From Rheum nobile (Eukaryota; Streptophyta; Magnoliopsida; Caryophyllales; Polygonaceae): 64,000 nucleotides of DNA. The notes beneath the pieces were generated by a model that was not told the origin of the DNA, did not search any database, and saw nothing but the letters and a program-made list of their open reading frames with translations. Below, one piece after another: positions 1 through 11,762 of the stretch. How positions within the stretch are numbered: position 1 is the first letter of the stretch; the number at the start of each line of letters is the position of its first letter. The position numbers and the translations under genes are program-made. The stretch covers positions 1,054,001 through 1,118,000 of the forward strand of contig WOAB01000728.1 in the NCBI GenBank assembly GCA_027886185.1, in the 5' to 3' direction.

Positions 1-3000
1 GACCAACGGACTGCCAAAAAGTGTTACATCACTTCGATGAAAGGGACAGTCGACTGAGCTTCCGCATAGCAACCACAGTGCGGCGAAGTGACCACACGAT
101 ACATCGAACCAGAAATGGAACAACTAGATTAGATCGCGTTGGACCCTTCAAAGCCAACACAAACGGTAAGAGTCGGATCAGATTTAAACGATTCGACCAA
201 GTCAGATTTAATAGCTTTCTTACGATCTAGTTCCAATTGTTTCACCTAGTCACATGAGCATATGGTGGGGATCTCCCCCGATATTATTACTCACAAATTA
301 AATGTAGATCCAACATATCCCCCGGTCAAACAAAAAAGGAGAAAATTCGCATCGGAGCGCAACAAGATGGTGGACGACGAAGTCAGGAATCTACTTGAAA
401 CAAGTAAAATCAGGGAAGTCAAGTATCCCGACTGGCTAGCGAACGTTGTCGTGGTCCAAAAGAAGAATGGGAAATGGAGAGTCTGCATCGACTTCACAGA
501 TTTGAACAAAGCTTGTCCAAAAGATTCCTTTCCTTGCCACACATCGATGCAATGGTCGACGTGATCGCATGACATGAGATGCTAACATTCATGGACGCGT
601 TCAGCAAGTACAACCAAATCCTAATGGACCCCGACGACCAAGAAAAGACAGCCTTCATAACCAGTCAAGGTACATACTGTTATAAAGTTATGCCCTTCTG
701 ACTAAAAAATGTAGGGGCCACATATCAAAGGCTAGTGAACAAGATGTTCAAAGATCAGATCGGAGACACCATGGAGGTTTATATCGACGACATGCTCGTC
801 AAATAAAAAGCAGCAAAAGACCACATTGAACATCTAAAGGAGGCATTCGAAGTACTGAAAATGTATAACATGAAATTAAATCCGACTAAATGCTCTTTTG
901 GAGTGTCCTCAAGTAAATTCTTGAGATACATGGTAACACGAAGGGGGATCGAAGCTAGTCCAGACCAGATCAGAGCTATCGTCAATCTGAGATCCCCACG
1001 ATGCGTCAAAGACGTCCAGAAACTGACAGGACGGATAGCAACATTGAACAGATTCATATCCAAATCATCAGATAAATGCAAACTTTTCTATGAAGCTTTG
1101 AAGAAAAACAAATCGTTTGACTGGATAGCGGCACACGAGCAGGCCTTCCAGGATATAAAAGCATACCTGGCAAGTCCTCTCCTGCCGGCCAAACCGAAGG
1201 ACGACGAACCACTAACACTATACTTAGCCATATCAGAGTCGGCAATCAGCGCGGTCTTGACAAGGGAAGAGGACGGAAAGCAGTCACCAGTCTACTATGT
1301 AAGCTACTCCTTACTCCCTGCCGAAACGAGGTATACGTCGCTTGAAAAGTTAGTCCTAGACCTGGTAATGGCCTCAAACAAGCTTAGACCTTACTTTGAA
1401 TCACATGCTATTATTGTAAGAACTAACTATCCCATGAAGGCCATCATGAGGAAACCAGAATTTACAGGACGAATGGCTAAGTGGGGGATACACCTCAGTG
1501 GATTCGACATCGAATATGAGCCAAGAACAGCGATCAAATCTCAAGCTTTGGCTGACTTTGTGGCCGATTTCAGTCCTACACTGGAACAAGAAGCCATGAA
1601 GGGAGTCGAACAACTAAAAATCGAAGAGGGCAGGGACACGTGGCAACTCCATACAGACAGAGCGTCGAATGTGAGAGGAGTCGGGTTAGGTGTCGTACTA
1701 AAATCGCCACAAGGGGATCGTATAGCCCAAGCTGTAAGATGTGAGTGAGATGCAACCAACAACGAAGCAGAGTATGAAGCCCTCATATTCGGGCTAACAC
1801 TCGCACAAGATCTCGCAATCCAAAGCATAGAAGTGACATGCGATTCCCTCTTGATCGTCAACCAAGTATAAGGCTCGTATGCCGCCAAAGACGATAGGAT
1901 GATGTCTTATCTAGATGTTGTCAAAAAACTAGCGGGTAAATTCCAAAATTTTACTATCCGACAAGTCCCACGTGACCTCAACACATAAGACGACGCTCTA
2001 GCAAACCTCGACTCCGCCCTACATCCCGATGACTTCCGCAACATCCCGTTAGCACATGTTACAACTCCAGCAGTCCCTAAAACTCTCAAGACGACCAACC
2101 AAGACAACGCCCAGGCAACAAATGAGTTACCTTTAGAATAAGTCGTCTCAGCAGAAGTAGGCGACAACACAGAAGATGACCTCATAGGCGACCAAGATGA
2201 TTGGACCACGCCCTACATCAAGTCGCTGAAAGACGGCATACTACCAGTAGACAAAGGAGAAGCCAAAAGGCTCAAGGTACAAGCCATAACCTTTGATATA
2301 AAAGACAATGTTTTATTTAAACGATCTGTCACATGCCTATATATGCGCTGCCTCAAAACATCCGACGTAAGACGCGTCCTGCAATCATTACACGACAGAG
2401 AATATGGAAACCACACTGGGGGGACGCAACCTATCCGGCAAAGCCCTCAGGACGGGTTATTACTGGCCTACGATGAACAGAGACGCAACTGACTATGTCA
2501 AGAGATGCAACGCCTGCCAACAACACGTACCTGTCACACACCAGCCGTCGAAAATGCTCCACCCGACTCTTGCACCTTGGCCCTTCATACGATGGGGAAT
2601 GGACATTGTCGGGAAACTACCACCAGCATCAAGAAAACGCATCTTCTTCCTTGCTATGACTGACTATTTTTCTAAGTGGATAGAAACTGAAGCATATCGA
2701 GAGGTAAAAGAAAAACACGTCATTTCATTTATAAAGCGTAACATTCTATGCAGATTTGGCGTTCCTTCAGAAATCGTATGCGACAATGGCTCCCAATTCA
2801 TCGGTAGCAAGACGCGATCCTTCTATAAGCAATGGAACATCACATTGGTCACGTCTACGCCGAGATATGCACAATCCAATGGCCAAGCTGAGTCCAACAA
2901 CAAGATCAACATAAACAACCTCAAAAAACGCCTCACAGAGGCAAAAGGAAGATGGGCCGACGAACTCCCTTTAATATTGTGGTCCGACAAGACCACACCA

Positions 3001-3431
3001 AAGAACGCGACTGGACAAATTCCCTTCTCACTAGTCTATGGGAGCGAGGCAGTCATCCCCGCCAAACTACTCATCCCAACTGCCAGATACGGGTTGCAGA
3101 CCCCAGAACAAAACGACGTCTAATTGGCCCACAATCTCGACACTGCAAATGAGATCAAAGAAAGAGCCAGAATTCGAATGGTCCAATACCAACACAAGTT
3201 GCTAGGAGCTACAACAAGAATGTCTGTGTCAAGGTCTTTAAGTTAGGAGATTAGGTCTTAAGGAAGACATTCCAAAACACCCGAGATCCAACTGACGGAA
3301 AGCTAGCATCTCAATGGAAAGGTCCTTACCTCATCAAGGAGATCGTCGGACAAGGAGCATATCGATTGGAAACGAAAGACAGACAACCACTTCCACGAAG
3401 CTGGAATGCAACCCACCTGAAGTTGTATTAA
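1..3431 (+). pseudogene. pol: Element A pol: RT, RNase H, aRNase H, integrase (decayed)
   Basis: RT begins near 262 with the VGISPDIITHKLNVDP approach region and the KNGKWRVCIDFTDLNKACPK block. The catalytic YIDD motif lies at about 780-791. A frameshift near 530 and stops near 702, 806, 1746 and 1869 break the frame. The RNase H region follows (about 1190-1500), then the second RNase H (HTDRASN, about 1660). Integrase has CNACQQH of the zinc finger, the AMTDYFSKW and CDNGSQF aspartate motifs and the NGQAES glutamate motif, between 2404 and 3123. An extra G near 2420 shifts frame before integrase. The last codons end in LKLY at 3431, two residues short of the LKLYHF end in B, D and E. Confidence 0.92.
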
Positions 3432-3513
3432 ATCCTTATATTCTTTCATATTTCCACTACGTTCGTTCAATTGCATTTGTTTGGTTCATTTTACTGACTT
3501 AAGCATCGGAGGC

Positions 3514-3535
3514 CCGTTGGGCTCACACCCAACGG
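3514..3535 (+). other. Stem-loop after pol stop, element A
   Basis: CCGTTGGG, a six-base loop CTCACA, then CCCAACGG form a perfect 8-bp stem about 80 bases after the pol stop. Element B has CCATTGGG/CCCAATGG at the same place, so one G:C pair became A:T with both arms changed. That supports selection for pairing at RNA level. Its function is unknown. Confidence 0.6.
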
Positions 3536-3917
3536 TCACCCTTTGATATTTTCTTTTATTTTTTAAGACAACTCGAACAAGAACAAAAGGCCTCGAAGAT
3601 GGACACAACATTCAAGCATACAAACATTTTCATACACAAAAGCGCTTACAAGTACACGATTGATCGGCACACAGAGAATAGAGGAAAAATACTATGCATT
3701 ACATTCACAAAGACTTGTCCTACATAAGGTACTCGTCTATACTTAAACATTACAATTACTCTTCCCTGAAAACACAAAGCGTGCTACACTAAACACTTGA
3801 AACTACAGTTCGCCTCAACCACCTTCCACGCGTCTTGGCCAAGGCGCGACTTACAGATTAACCAGCAAATACAGACAAACACAAGGTACGGAAATACAAG
3901 AATATTTCACAAAATAT

Positions 3918-3986
3918 GCGACCCGCGATGGTGGACAGGTCGCCAAAACATTATCCATCCCATCTCCACGATGGGGTACAACATGT
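3918..3986. other. Conserved double hairpin between convergent genes, element A
   Basis: 3918-3943 reads GCGACCCG, spacer, AGGTCGC (one mismatch in the stem), followed by CCCAT ... ATGGG about 20 bases later. The pair lies between the 3' ends of pol (+) and the antisense gene (-). The same motif occurs in B, D and E although neighbouring bases have diverged. Confidence 0.6.
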
Positions 3987-4051
3987 CACTTAAACATCTA
4001 AAGACAAAATGTTCACAAAACACAACACACACGACATTGTCATCACATCTA

Positions 4052-5825
4052 CTAAGACTCGCCTGACTTCTCGTTGACATCCGCAGGGACGACTTCCTTA
4101 CCCTTGGTCACCTCAGAAAGGGCCTTCGACGCATCTTCGACATCTTCCTCGGTCGCTTCAGGGACAACCTCCTCTCTTTGCTTATCCAAGTTAGCTCTCT
4201 CATCTTTGATCTTCCAATCCACATGAGTACTCGCGGCAAACTCCTCCATCATCTCGATACACGACTTGAGACAGTAGTATGTCCCCACATCGCTAGCAGT
4301 TCAAGCGTCCTTCTCACGGAGCTTTTCAGCATTAGCCTCTAACTGTTCGAGGTGAGCCTGTAACTTCTCCTTGGTCGACGATAACTCATTCTCAACAACC
4401 TTCACACGATCCTTGGTAGCCTTCAGTTGACCCTCTTCTTGAGCGATTTGCATGTCGGCTTTGTCACTCAACTCTTGTATGGTCGAGAAAGCAACCATGG
4501 AGTATTGGAAATCCTACATTTGACACGCCTTGTAATCAATTTCTAGTAAAATAAAAAGAAAGATATTTTTTTTACACAAACAAAGGTCTCCTTACTTACC
4601 TTCCAGGCAGCGGCCCCGGCCTCGTCCATACATTCAATGGGGTGCAGGTACCCTATCTCTTTTATGGCCTCTGGATCCACGAAATAAAGCAGATCGCTCG
4701 CTGACCTGTCCCTCAACATGCTTGTCGATAGGTCTGGGGCAACCGCCGCCTTTCTCTTCGCTCATGACGTTTTAGACAAAGGAGAATCCAAAGCGATGAT
4801 CCCAGTAGACGGAGGGACCTTAGCAGAGGCTCTCGCCGAGGAAGATGCCTTAGCAGCCGGCAATTTCTGTTCCAGAAGGCTCTTCTCGGACAGACGAGCG
4901 CTAGATCTCCCACCTCTCGATGTTGATAACATAACGCAACAAAGTAAGCAAACAAAGATTCCAAAAACCAACCAAATGCATACCTGCAGGAACGAACATG
5001 TGCCTTTGGTAATGGACGCAGAAGGAGTCGACATGTCAACATGATCAAGTAACAAAAGATTGACGTTTCTAAACGATCTGTCCACTTCAGGGAGAGCAAG
5101 CAGGGTAGCGGTTATGGCTTCAAATCCTTCAGGTTCCCCCGGGTTAGGTGCTGCAACAAAACACTTGTAAGCAAAGCTTTAGAAGATATTCGACGAAAAG
5201 ACCGAAAAAGAATGAATACAGTACCTGTCTTTCTCCAATTTGAAAGAAGGAAAGAGCAATCGACACCCCTTTCAAGAGACCTACGCTCTACGAAGAAAAA
5301 TCGGGATCTCCATCCACGGTCGTTGACATCTAGGTTCAAAGCTATAGGATTTCTACTCTGACAGATACGCAATTGGAACCTCAAAGAACCGCAACTGCTC
5401 AAGTAATAAGAATACCATAGAGCGTCGAAATCAAACTCGACATTGACACCCGCAACTACAAGATCAATCACCATGAGCAAGCGCCATGTGTGGGTCATAA
5501 CTTGGCAAGGCGCAAGCTTTAAAACAACCAAGAAATTTCGGACAAGATGGGAAAAAGGAAAAGAATGGCCGATTTTAAAGGGGTATTCAAAAAAACAGAC
5601 CCAACCATCCTTATACCAGTCCACTCGCTCGCAAGGAAAGGGAAGGTGTGCTATGGTACGCTAAGGAAATTGCCCAACCTCTAAAATCCTATCTAATTCA
5701 GGATGGGTTAGGGTTCTAGGCAGAGAATGTTCTGGATTCAAAATCTTAAAAGGGGTGAAGACATCTTCTTCCCTACTCGAGTCGACCACAATGGCTTTAC
5801 CTTTCCTTGATCTGAACATCGCCAT
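4052..5825 (-). pseudogene. Element A antisense gene: Transposase_28-like plus coiled coil, spliced
   Basis: Read on the minus strand. Exon 1 is 5825-5225: start codon MAMFRSRKG, a stop near 5670, then a Transposase_28-like block (GWVCFFEYPFKIGHSFPF, LAPCQV, FDFDALWYSYYLSS, LNLDVNDRGW). The intron has donor GTACTG and acceptor TTGCAG. The next coding block is 5150-4600; it contains an 81-base in-frame segment matching intron 2 of element D, here with GC at the donor and no AG at the acceptor. After a third intron (donor GTAAGT, acceptor ATGTAG) comes 4513-4052, a heptad-rich coiled coil and acidic tail ending EKSGES. In-frame stops near 4301 and 4762 make it a pseudogene. Family assignment is by motif style only; a role in transposition is inference. 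Confidence 0.78.
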
Positions 5826-5924
5826 GGAAGAAACAAGAAGAAAACAATGAAAATTTGAAAGAAAAGAGGAGTTACCTTGAGAAGACGCGAAGTGTTGCGG
5901 TGAAAAGAAAGGTAATTGATGGGT

Positions 5925-5932
5925 TATTTAAA
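5925..5932 (-). promoter_or_regulatory. TATA-like box of element A antisense gene
   Basis: TTTAAATA on the minus strand, 100 bases upstream of the antisense start codon at 5825. The equivalent boxes in B (27034-27041) and E (49360-49366) lie 98 and 101 bases from their starts, which suggests a conserved core promoter inside the element rather than in the LTR. Confidence 0.5.
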
Positions 5933-6093
5933 GAAGCAAAACCGCCATACCTATGGTTAAACTGATGGACCAATTCCAAGACGCCACGTCTGCCCAACGC
6001 TTGCAAAATAATCGGAATGAAAGATCTTGTAGAAAGAAGATCAAACCGCCCCTGAACCGTTCCTCTTCCGGCCCGTTTTGATCTTGGGGCAAT

Positions 6094-6525
6094 TGTTGGG
6101 CCCAGATTTATTCAGCCCATCAAGACTAGCCCGTAATTATGATGATAGGACCAATTGATTCAGCGAGAGGAATGCGGAGCAGAACCAAGGAGTGGAGACG
6201 TTGATGAAGATCTCGGAAAACGGGTGAACGGTTTGATGACTCCCGGGAATCTCGGAGGAACGGCTAGATCAGTTTGATTTCTTGTAAAGTATAAATAAGA
6301 AGCTTAGAGAGCTCTTGTAACACACAATGATACTCACTGAATACAAGCAATTTACCACTTTCTCTCGTTGCATATCTTCGTCTAGCTCAACTTCTCATTA
6401 TTTAAGCGATCGATAGCCGAATTCTTTGGGTTGATTTGGATTATTCATACTCTTTCAGTTTAATCATTGTCTAGTTGCCCTTCATTAGGCGATTCAGATC
6501 AGTTTGATCTTTTCGCCCCAAAACA
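6094..6525 (+). repeat. 3' LTR of element A
   Basis: Begins TGTTGGGCCC right after the purine-rich tract TTGGGGCAA and ends CGCCCCAAAACA, the same end as the LTRs of B and E. A TATAAATA box lies at 6290-6297. The length is 432 bp. The 5' LTR is outside the window, so age and target duplication cannot be read. Confidence 0.92.
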
Positions 6526-6781
6526 TTTATTAATTTGCTTTGCCACGTTTTACTTTTATTTTCTTTTAAAATAGGTTAAGATCCTTGAGAGTGTTACAAA
6601 AGTAATAGAAGATCGAGGTAGAGGATCGATTGTGAATGATCTAACTGATTAGTATTAAATTAACGCTTGATGTCGATTGTCTTCGTAATGGTGGCATCAA
6701 TCAACGAAGCCAATTTTCTGCTTGGTGCAAAGATTTTTGCAATGTATTAGTCCACTTAGAAATGGAAAAAACCCATCCCAA
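6526..6781. other. Unassigned 256-bp spacer
   Basis: AT-rich sequence between the 3' LTR of element A and the Copia LTR relic. I see no coding potential or repeat boundary in it. Confidence 0.6.
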
Positions 6782-7120
6782 TGTAGGAATTTAGATATGA
6801 TTAACAAAATTGTATAAAATACTTTTCTAACATCTGATACATGATCTCATGCATAAACTAGTATGATTCATATAGAAGCGGTAACAACCTCTTGATGTAT
6901 GAATCTCCCTGCTAGGACCAACTTTGAAGAAAAGAACCTCAAACGCGATTACTCAACTTAGTCCAAACGAGTACGGATTTAGATCTACATGTGTACATCT
7001 GCTAGAATGGGAATAAAAAATTCAAATCTGTCTCATTTAGTTTGCAGAGGTTCAGCCGACCCTAGGAGCTTTTGGTATGATGTGTGTATTTTCTCAACAC
7101 ATGAGATAATAGATAATTAC
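6782..7120 (-). repeat. Copia 3' LTR, distal piece
   Basis: Starts TGTAGGAATTTAG on the plus strand (the CA end of the minus-strand LTR) and matches 54930-55283 in reverse complement, for example the segment reading CAACACATGAGATAAT at 7095-7110. It stops at the target duplication ATTAC (7116-7120) of the nested element. Confidence 0.83.
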
Positions 7121-7567
7121 AGCAGTAGTAGGAAACTGAAGAATTACAAAGAGATTCGATGAAGAGGCGGTTGATTCCCGCGAAGAACGCTTCAGATACC
7201 CTTGACTGATGAATCTGTAATCAAGAACAACAAACCGGGAGGGCTGGATCTCCCCTAACTTCCCTCCGACGCTCAAGTCAAACAAAAAGCTCTCAAAACT
7301 TAAATGGTGGCAGCCAAAGAGAAAATAACGTAGAAAGGAAGAAGGAGAAGCTAGGTTTTTAGGGTATTAAATACCTGGGCTTGTCTTGTAAACTTCCCCA
7401 TGGGCCTATCACTTAATAAGCCCATTTATTATCTTTTAACTTAATAAAAGCTGCTATAATATAAAATAATTGATTTATCTTATTTTACCCATCCACAAGT
7501 AATTATCCTCTTAATTAGGAGAATAACTAATTAAAATAATTAAGGAAATATATAATTTCCCTCATCA
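7121..7567 (-). repeat. 3' LTR of nested Tat-like element
   Basis: Direct repeat of 14389-14832; shared landmarks include AGAGATTCGATGAAGAGGCG and a TTTCCCTCATCA end. Its outermost bases are AG where the right copy has TG, an apparent mutation of the terminal dinucleotide. The PPT-like tract GAGGGGCATAT (minus strand) abuts it at 7568-7578. Confidence 0.92.
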
Positions 7568-7757
7568 ATATGCCCCTCAGGCTTCCGAGGCTAGTGCAGG
7601 TTCGGGAGGCCAAACCCGTCCATTAACAATGTTCCATGAGACTAGACCAACATTGGCAAAGCAGACGCCACTTGAAGACGGGTCCGGGTAAGTCGTGGAA
7701 CTTTACAAAAGCCTCTTTCTCTGCATTCTGACATATGGCACATTTTGGGACATGTCC

Positions 7758-7948
7758 GGCACGTTCTGCAGCAAACCGTGCGGCTTTACAAAAACCTCGT
7801 TTCTGGCTTTCCGAGAAGTGGCACGGTATGTGACACCGCCCGCACGGTTTGCAGCAAACCGCGCGGCTTTACAGAACCCAATTTTCCTCTTTCTGCTATT
7901 TGGAACAGTCTAAGGCGTGTTTGGCACGGTTTGCAGCAAACCGTGCCG
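7758..7948. repeat. Three palindromic hairpin repeats
   Basis: The last copy is an 11-bp inverted repeat around a single central base (GCACGGTTTGC A GCAAACCGTGC). The first two copies have one or two changes and are followed by GCGGCTTTACA. The spacing is about 80 bp. Confidence 0.72.
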
Positions 7949-8180
7949 TAATACATATCCTTATTTTTGGCCATTAGCTAACTTTACTCTTCGCTTTGTG
8001 GTGCATAGGCGATCCGGGATGACTTTTCGCAAATCTCATCATGTCTTAATGCTCGTTTGCTTGGCTTTGTGCGGGTCTGGGGCGGTCGTTTTGAGGTCGG
8101 CCACTTACCGCCTCTCTACGGCCCGCATTCCGCGCTGCTCGATTGGTGTTCACTTAAACACAGAGTTGTCAATCCGGAGT

Positions 8181-8470
8181 GGTCATGGGGATGCGGCGCT
8201 CACTGACCCGCCATGGCCCACGTTGAGGCCTATTTGAGCGGCATTCGCCGGCTCGGGCTAGTTGCAATCCTGGGTGGTCACAAGAGAGCAGTACTCACTG
8301 ACTCGCTATGGCCCATCGACCAGCATATTTGAGCGGCACTCACCAACTTGGGCTATTTGAGCGACGCTTGTCGGCTCGACTTCAGGGTTGGCCGTGGTGG
8401 TTGCGGGAGTACAACGCTCAATGACTCACCGCGGCCCACGCAGTGGCTTGCTTGAATGACACTCGTCGTT
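8181..8470. repeat. Degenerate tandem repeat, about 95-125 bp units
   Basis: Two and a half units start at about 8181, 8276 and 8399. Each holds GCTCA(C/A)TGACTC-like text, a GGCCCA word and then TTTGAGCGGCA or a variant. The units are diverged. Confidence 0.6.
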
Positions 8471-8727
8471 CCCGTATGGTCCACCCTTGTGGACGCTCAC
8501 TTCCTGTACTTAGGTGTTCTAACAAATTGATCTAGCTAAATCAAAATGCATTACAATTGCCAAATGACATGGTTCAACAAATCAATCAACATAGACTGTT
8601 CTCAATTGTGAAAAGAAATTTTGCTAAGGGGAAAACCCGGGGGCCTCATTAAAACCTCTCCGCAGAAAAACCTCATGGGAAAAAACCAGACGAAGAGGAA
8701 AAAGAGTACCCCTCGACTAGCGCCAGC

Positions 8728-11700
8728 TCATATGTAGAACATCTTCAAATTGGAGGTGTTCCAAGTGCGCGGGACAACTTTGCCACTAAGATCCTCCAAC
8801 TTGTAGGAGCCATTGCCGGGGCTTGCTATCACTCGATATGGCCCCTCCCAGTTCGGTCCTAGCTTGCCTTCTGTTGGGTCCTTAGTGTTGGTGAGGACCT
8901 TCCAGAGAACGTAGTCGCCAACTTCAAAACTACGCGGCTTCACGTGCTTGCCATGGGACCGCACTATCTCTTGCTGGTATGTAGCCTTTCGGATGGCCGA
9001 AGCCTCGTGCTTCTCGTCGAGCAGATCGACGTTGGCCTCGAGGGCTTGGTCATTTCCTCCTTGCTCAAAGGCTGTGATGCAGATTGTGGATAACCCCATC
9101 TCTAGGGGAATGGCCGCTTTCGTGCCAAAATCTAAAACAAAAGGCGACTCGCCGGTGGATCTCCTGGGTATAGTGTGGTGTGCCTAGAGCATCGCTAGAA
9201 GCTCTTTCGCCTATTGCCCCTTAGCTTGATCCAGCCTTTTCTTGATCCCATCAAGAATTGCCTTTTTAGTAACTTCTGCTTTTCCATTAGCCCGCGGGTA
9301 AGCTACGGATGAGTAGAAATTCTTAATGCCATACCCTGCACAAAAAGCCTTGAACGCAACACTGTTGAACTGAGTGCCATTATCATAAATCAAAGAATAA
9401 GGAATGCCAAAATGAGTAATAATGAATTCCCAAATAAACTTCTTGATGTCACTATCCCTTATGTTGGACATCGGCTTGGCTTCCACCCACTTGGTGAAAT
9501 AATCTGTGGCGGTGACCAAATAACGCTTGTTACCCGGTGCTCTAGGGAAAGGACCGACGATGTCGAGACCCCACTAGGCGAACAACCATGGGCTTGTGAG
9601 AGGATGCAAGTCAACCGCGGGCTGATGAGTCAACCTGGTGAACTTCTGGCTTTTCTCACACTTCTTGATATAGCAATCCGAGTCTTTTTGCATGTAAGGC
9701 CACCAATAGCCTTGAGATCTAGCTCTAAATGCCAGACTTCTTCCTACAGCGTGGACCCCACAAACTCCCTCATGGATCTCAAAAAGCATATCTTTGACCC
9801 TGAAAGGGGGGACGCACCTCAAATATGGACCCGAGAAGGACTTCCTATAGAGAATTCCTTGCAGTGATATCTAGAAGCGCGCAACCTGTAGCTTAACCAA
9901 GCGCGCCTCCCTCTCATTAGCAGACAATATATCTCGACTCAAATAATCAAATATGGGATCCATCCAACTAGGCTCGACGTCAACTGGAGCTACCTCTTCG
10001 GCTTCGATGCTCGGGATTTCTAAAATATGTGAACCTAAGTTCCTACCTCACCGGTGCTTGTTGATGCCAAGGTTTCCAGAGCATCCGCGACCTTGTTTTG
10101 CTCACGAGGAATCTGATGGACCTTGAACTCTTGGAACCCTACCAACAGAATTTTTGCTTTTTCCAGGTAGGCTAACATTCGAAACGACTTCGCCTGGTAC
10201 TCTCCTGTAACCTGATTCACTATGAGCTGAGAATCTGAATAGATAACAACCTCTCCTGCTCCATTGTTTTCGGCAGCAATCAAACCCAAGATCAATGCTT
10301 CATACTCAGCCTCATTGTTTGTTGCAGCAAAGCCAAGCTTGACGGCTGTCCTGATCACCTCCCTAGTTTGAGAAGTTAAGACCAAACCTGCCTCGACACC
10401 CATTCTGTTTCTAGCACCATCGATCTGAATCTCCCACGTAGACTGCTCGCCTACACTTAATGTACAAGCCTGCTTCTCGAGCTCTGGGGCCTCCTCAACA
10501 AACTCTGCCATGACCTGGCCCTTGATTGTTGTTCTGAAGATGAACCGGATCTCATATTGCCCCAACTCGACTACCCAACGAGCTACTCTACTTGACAAAT
10601 CTGAAATGGATAGCAATGCTTTACGAGGAAAAGCTGTGATGACTGTGACTTGGTGAGCCTGAAAGTAGTAATTCAACTTCCTGGCAACAACTATCAAAGC
10701 AAGTAGAAGCTTTTCCATGGGGCTATACATTCCCTATGCATCTAGTAATGTCTTGCTGACATAATAGACTGGGTGTTGAGTCTTACCAACCTTCATAATG
10801 AGAACATCACTAACAACCTTTTCTGAAACTGCTAAATAGAAAAAAAGTTCCTCCCCCTCCACTAGAACTGCTAGTATAGGAGGCTCCTGAAGATAAGTCT
10901 TGAGCTCTGACAATGATTGCTCACACTCATCGTCCCACTGGAATATATGATCCCCCTTTAGCAGTTTGAAAAAGGCACTACATCTATCAGACAACCTGCT
11001 GATGAAACGGTTCAGAGTTGATGCCATCCCTGTGAGCTTTTGCACGTCTTTCACACTACGAGGACTCTGAATAGACTAAATAGCTCGGATCTGATCCGAA
11101 CTTGCTTCTATGCCTCTTCTAGTAACTAGGTGCCCCAAAAACTTGCCTGAGCTAACATCGAAGGCGCACTTGGACGCGTTCAGCTTCAAATCAGCTTGCT
11201 TCAATGTAACAAGCACCTGCTATAAGTCCGCCAAGTGCTCACTCTGCTGCTTGTTTTTGACCACCATGTCATCAATGTAAACCTCAACTGTCTTGCAAAT
11301 CAAGTCTCCAAATAAGGAAACAACCATTCCTTGGAAAGTTGCCCCAATGTTTTTCAAACCGAAGGGCATAACCTTGTAGCAATAGATACCCCTTGGTGTC
11401 ATGAAGGTTGTCTTTTCCCGGTCATCTTCTAGCAATGGAATTTGATGATAACCCCTGTAAGCATCTAGGAAACTCATCCTTGAATGCCCGGCATTCAAGT
11501 CAACCAGCTGATCAGTCTTTGGGAGAGGAAACATATCCTTCGGGCAAGCCTTGTTCAAATCGGTGAAGTCAACACACACACGCCATTTTTCTTCTTGACC
11601 GCCACGGTGTTGGCGACCCATGTTGGATATTGGACTTCTTTAATTGCCCTTGCTTCCAAATTTTTTTGCAACTCCTTCAAAACTGCATCGGTGTGTTGCA

Positions 11701-11761
11701 CTGAGGACCTACGAGCTCTTTGAACAACGGGCTTGACGTTTCTATCAACGGTGGCAAGCAA
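8728..11761 (-). pseudogene. pol: Nested element pol: RT, RNase H, aRNase H, integrase
   Basis: Minus-strand pieces run from 11761 to 8728. RT carries CVDFTDLNKACPKD and YIDDMVVK (about 11620-11220). The connection and RNase H run 11054-10560. The second RNase H is clear at 10440-10060 (QIDGARNRMGVEAGL, NNEAEYEALILGL, YSDSQLIVNQV). Integrase is in three broken pieces: zinc-finger side 9822-9574 (CEKSQKFTRLTHQP), core 9519-9211 (TDYFTKW, YDNGTQF, and GKAEVTK where GQAE is usual) and C-terminal tail 9099-8728. The reading frame changes between pieces. The family is recognised with high confidence; no product is expected. Confidence 0.9.
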
Positions 11762-11762
11762 T

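Larger units (their letters stand above)
1..6525 (+). mobile_element. Element A: Ty3/gypsy Tat-lineage LTR retrotransposon, 5' part outside window
   Basis: The window opens just upstream of the reverse transcriptase. In order it holds RT, RNase H, a second (archaeal-type) RNase H, integrase, an antisense gene and the 3' LTR. A second RNase H before integrase, plus an extra antisense gene before the 3' LTR, are marks of the Tat lineage. Coding parts carry several stops and frameshifts, so this copy is dead. It is closely related to elements B and E, sharing coding sequence, the antisense gene and the LTR end. Confidence 0.93.
7568..8727 (-). other. Repeat-rich noncoding region of nested element
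   Basis: No coding domain is seen in this 1.16 kb between integrase and the 3' LTR. It contains three copies of a palindrome near GCACGGTTTGC-A-GCAAACCGTGC (7758-7783, 7842-7868, 7923-7948), a degenerate tandem repeat at 8181-8470, and near 8640-8700 a stretch with AAAACCTCTCCGCAGAAAAA and related A-rich words. Confidence 0.75.

Noticed and set aside
21..230. Open frame of 69 residues at the left edge
   Set aside because: It is a shadow of the protease-RT linker of element A in another frame; the matching region of B and D codes in a different frame.
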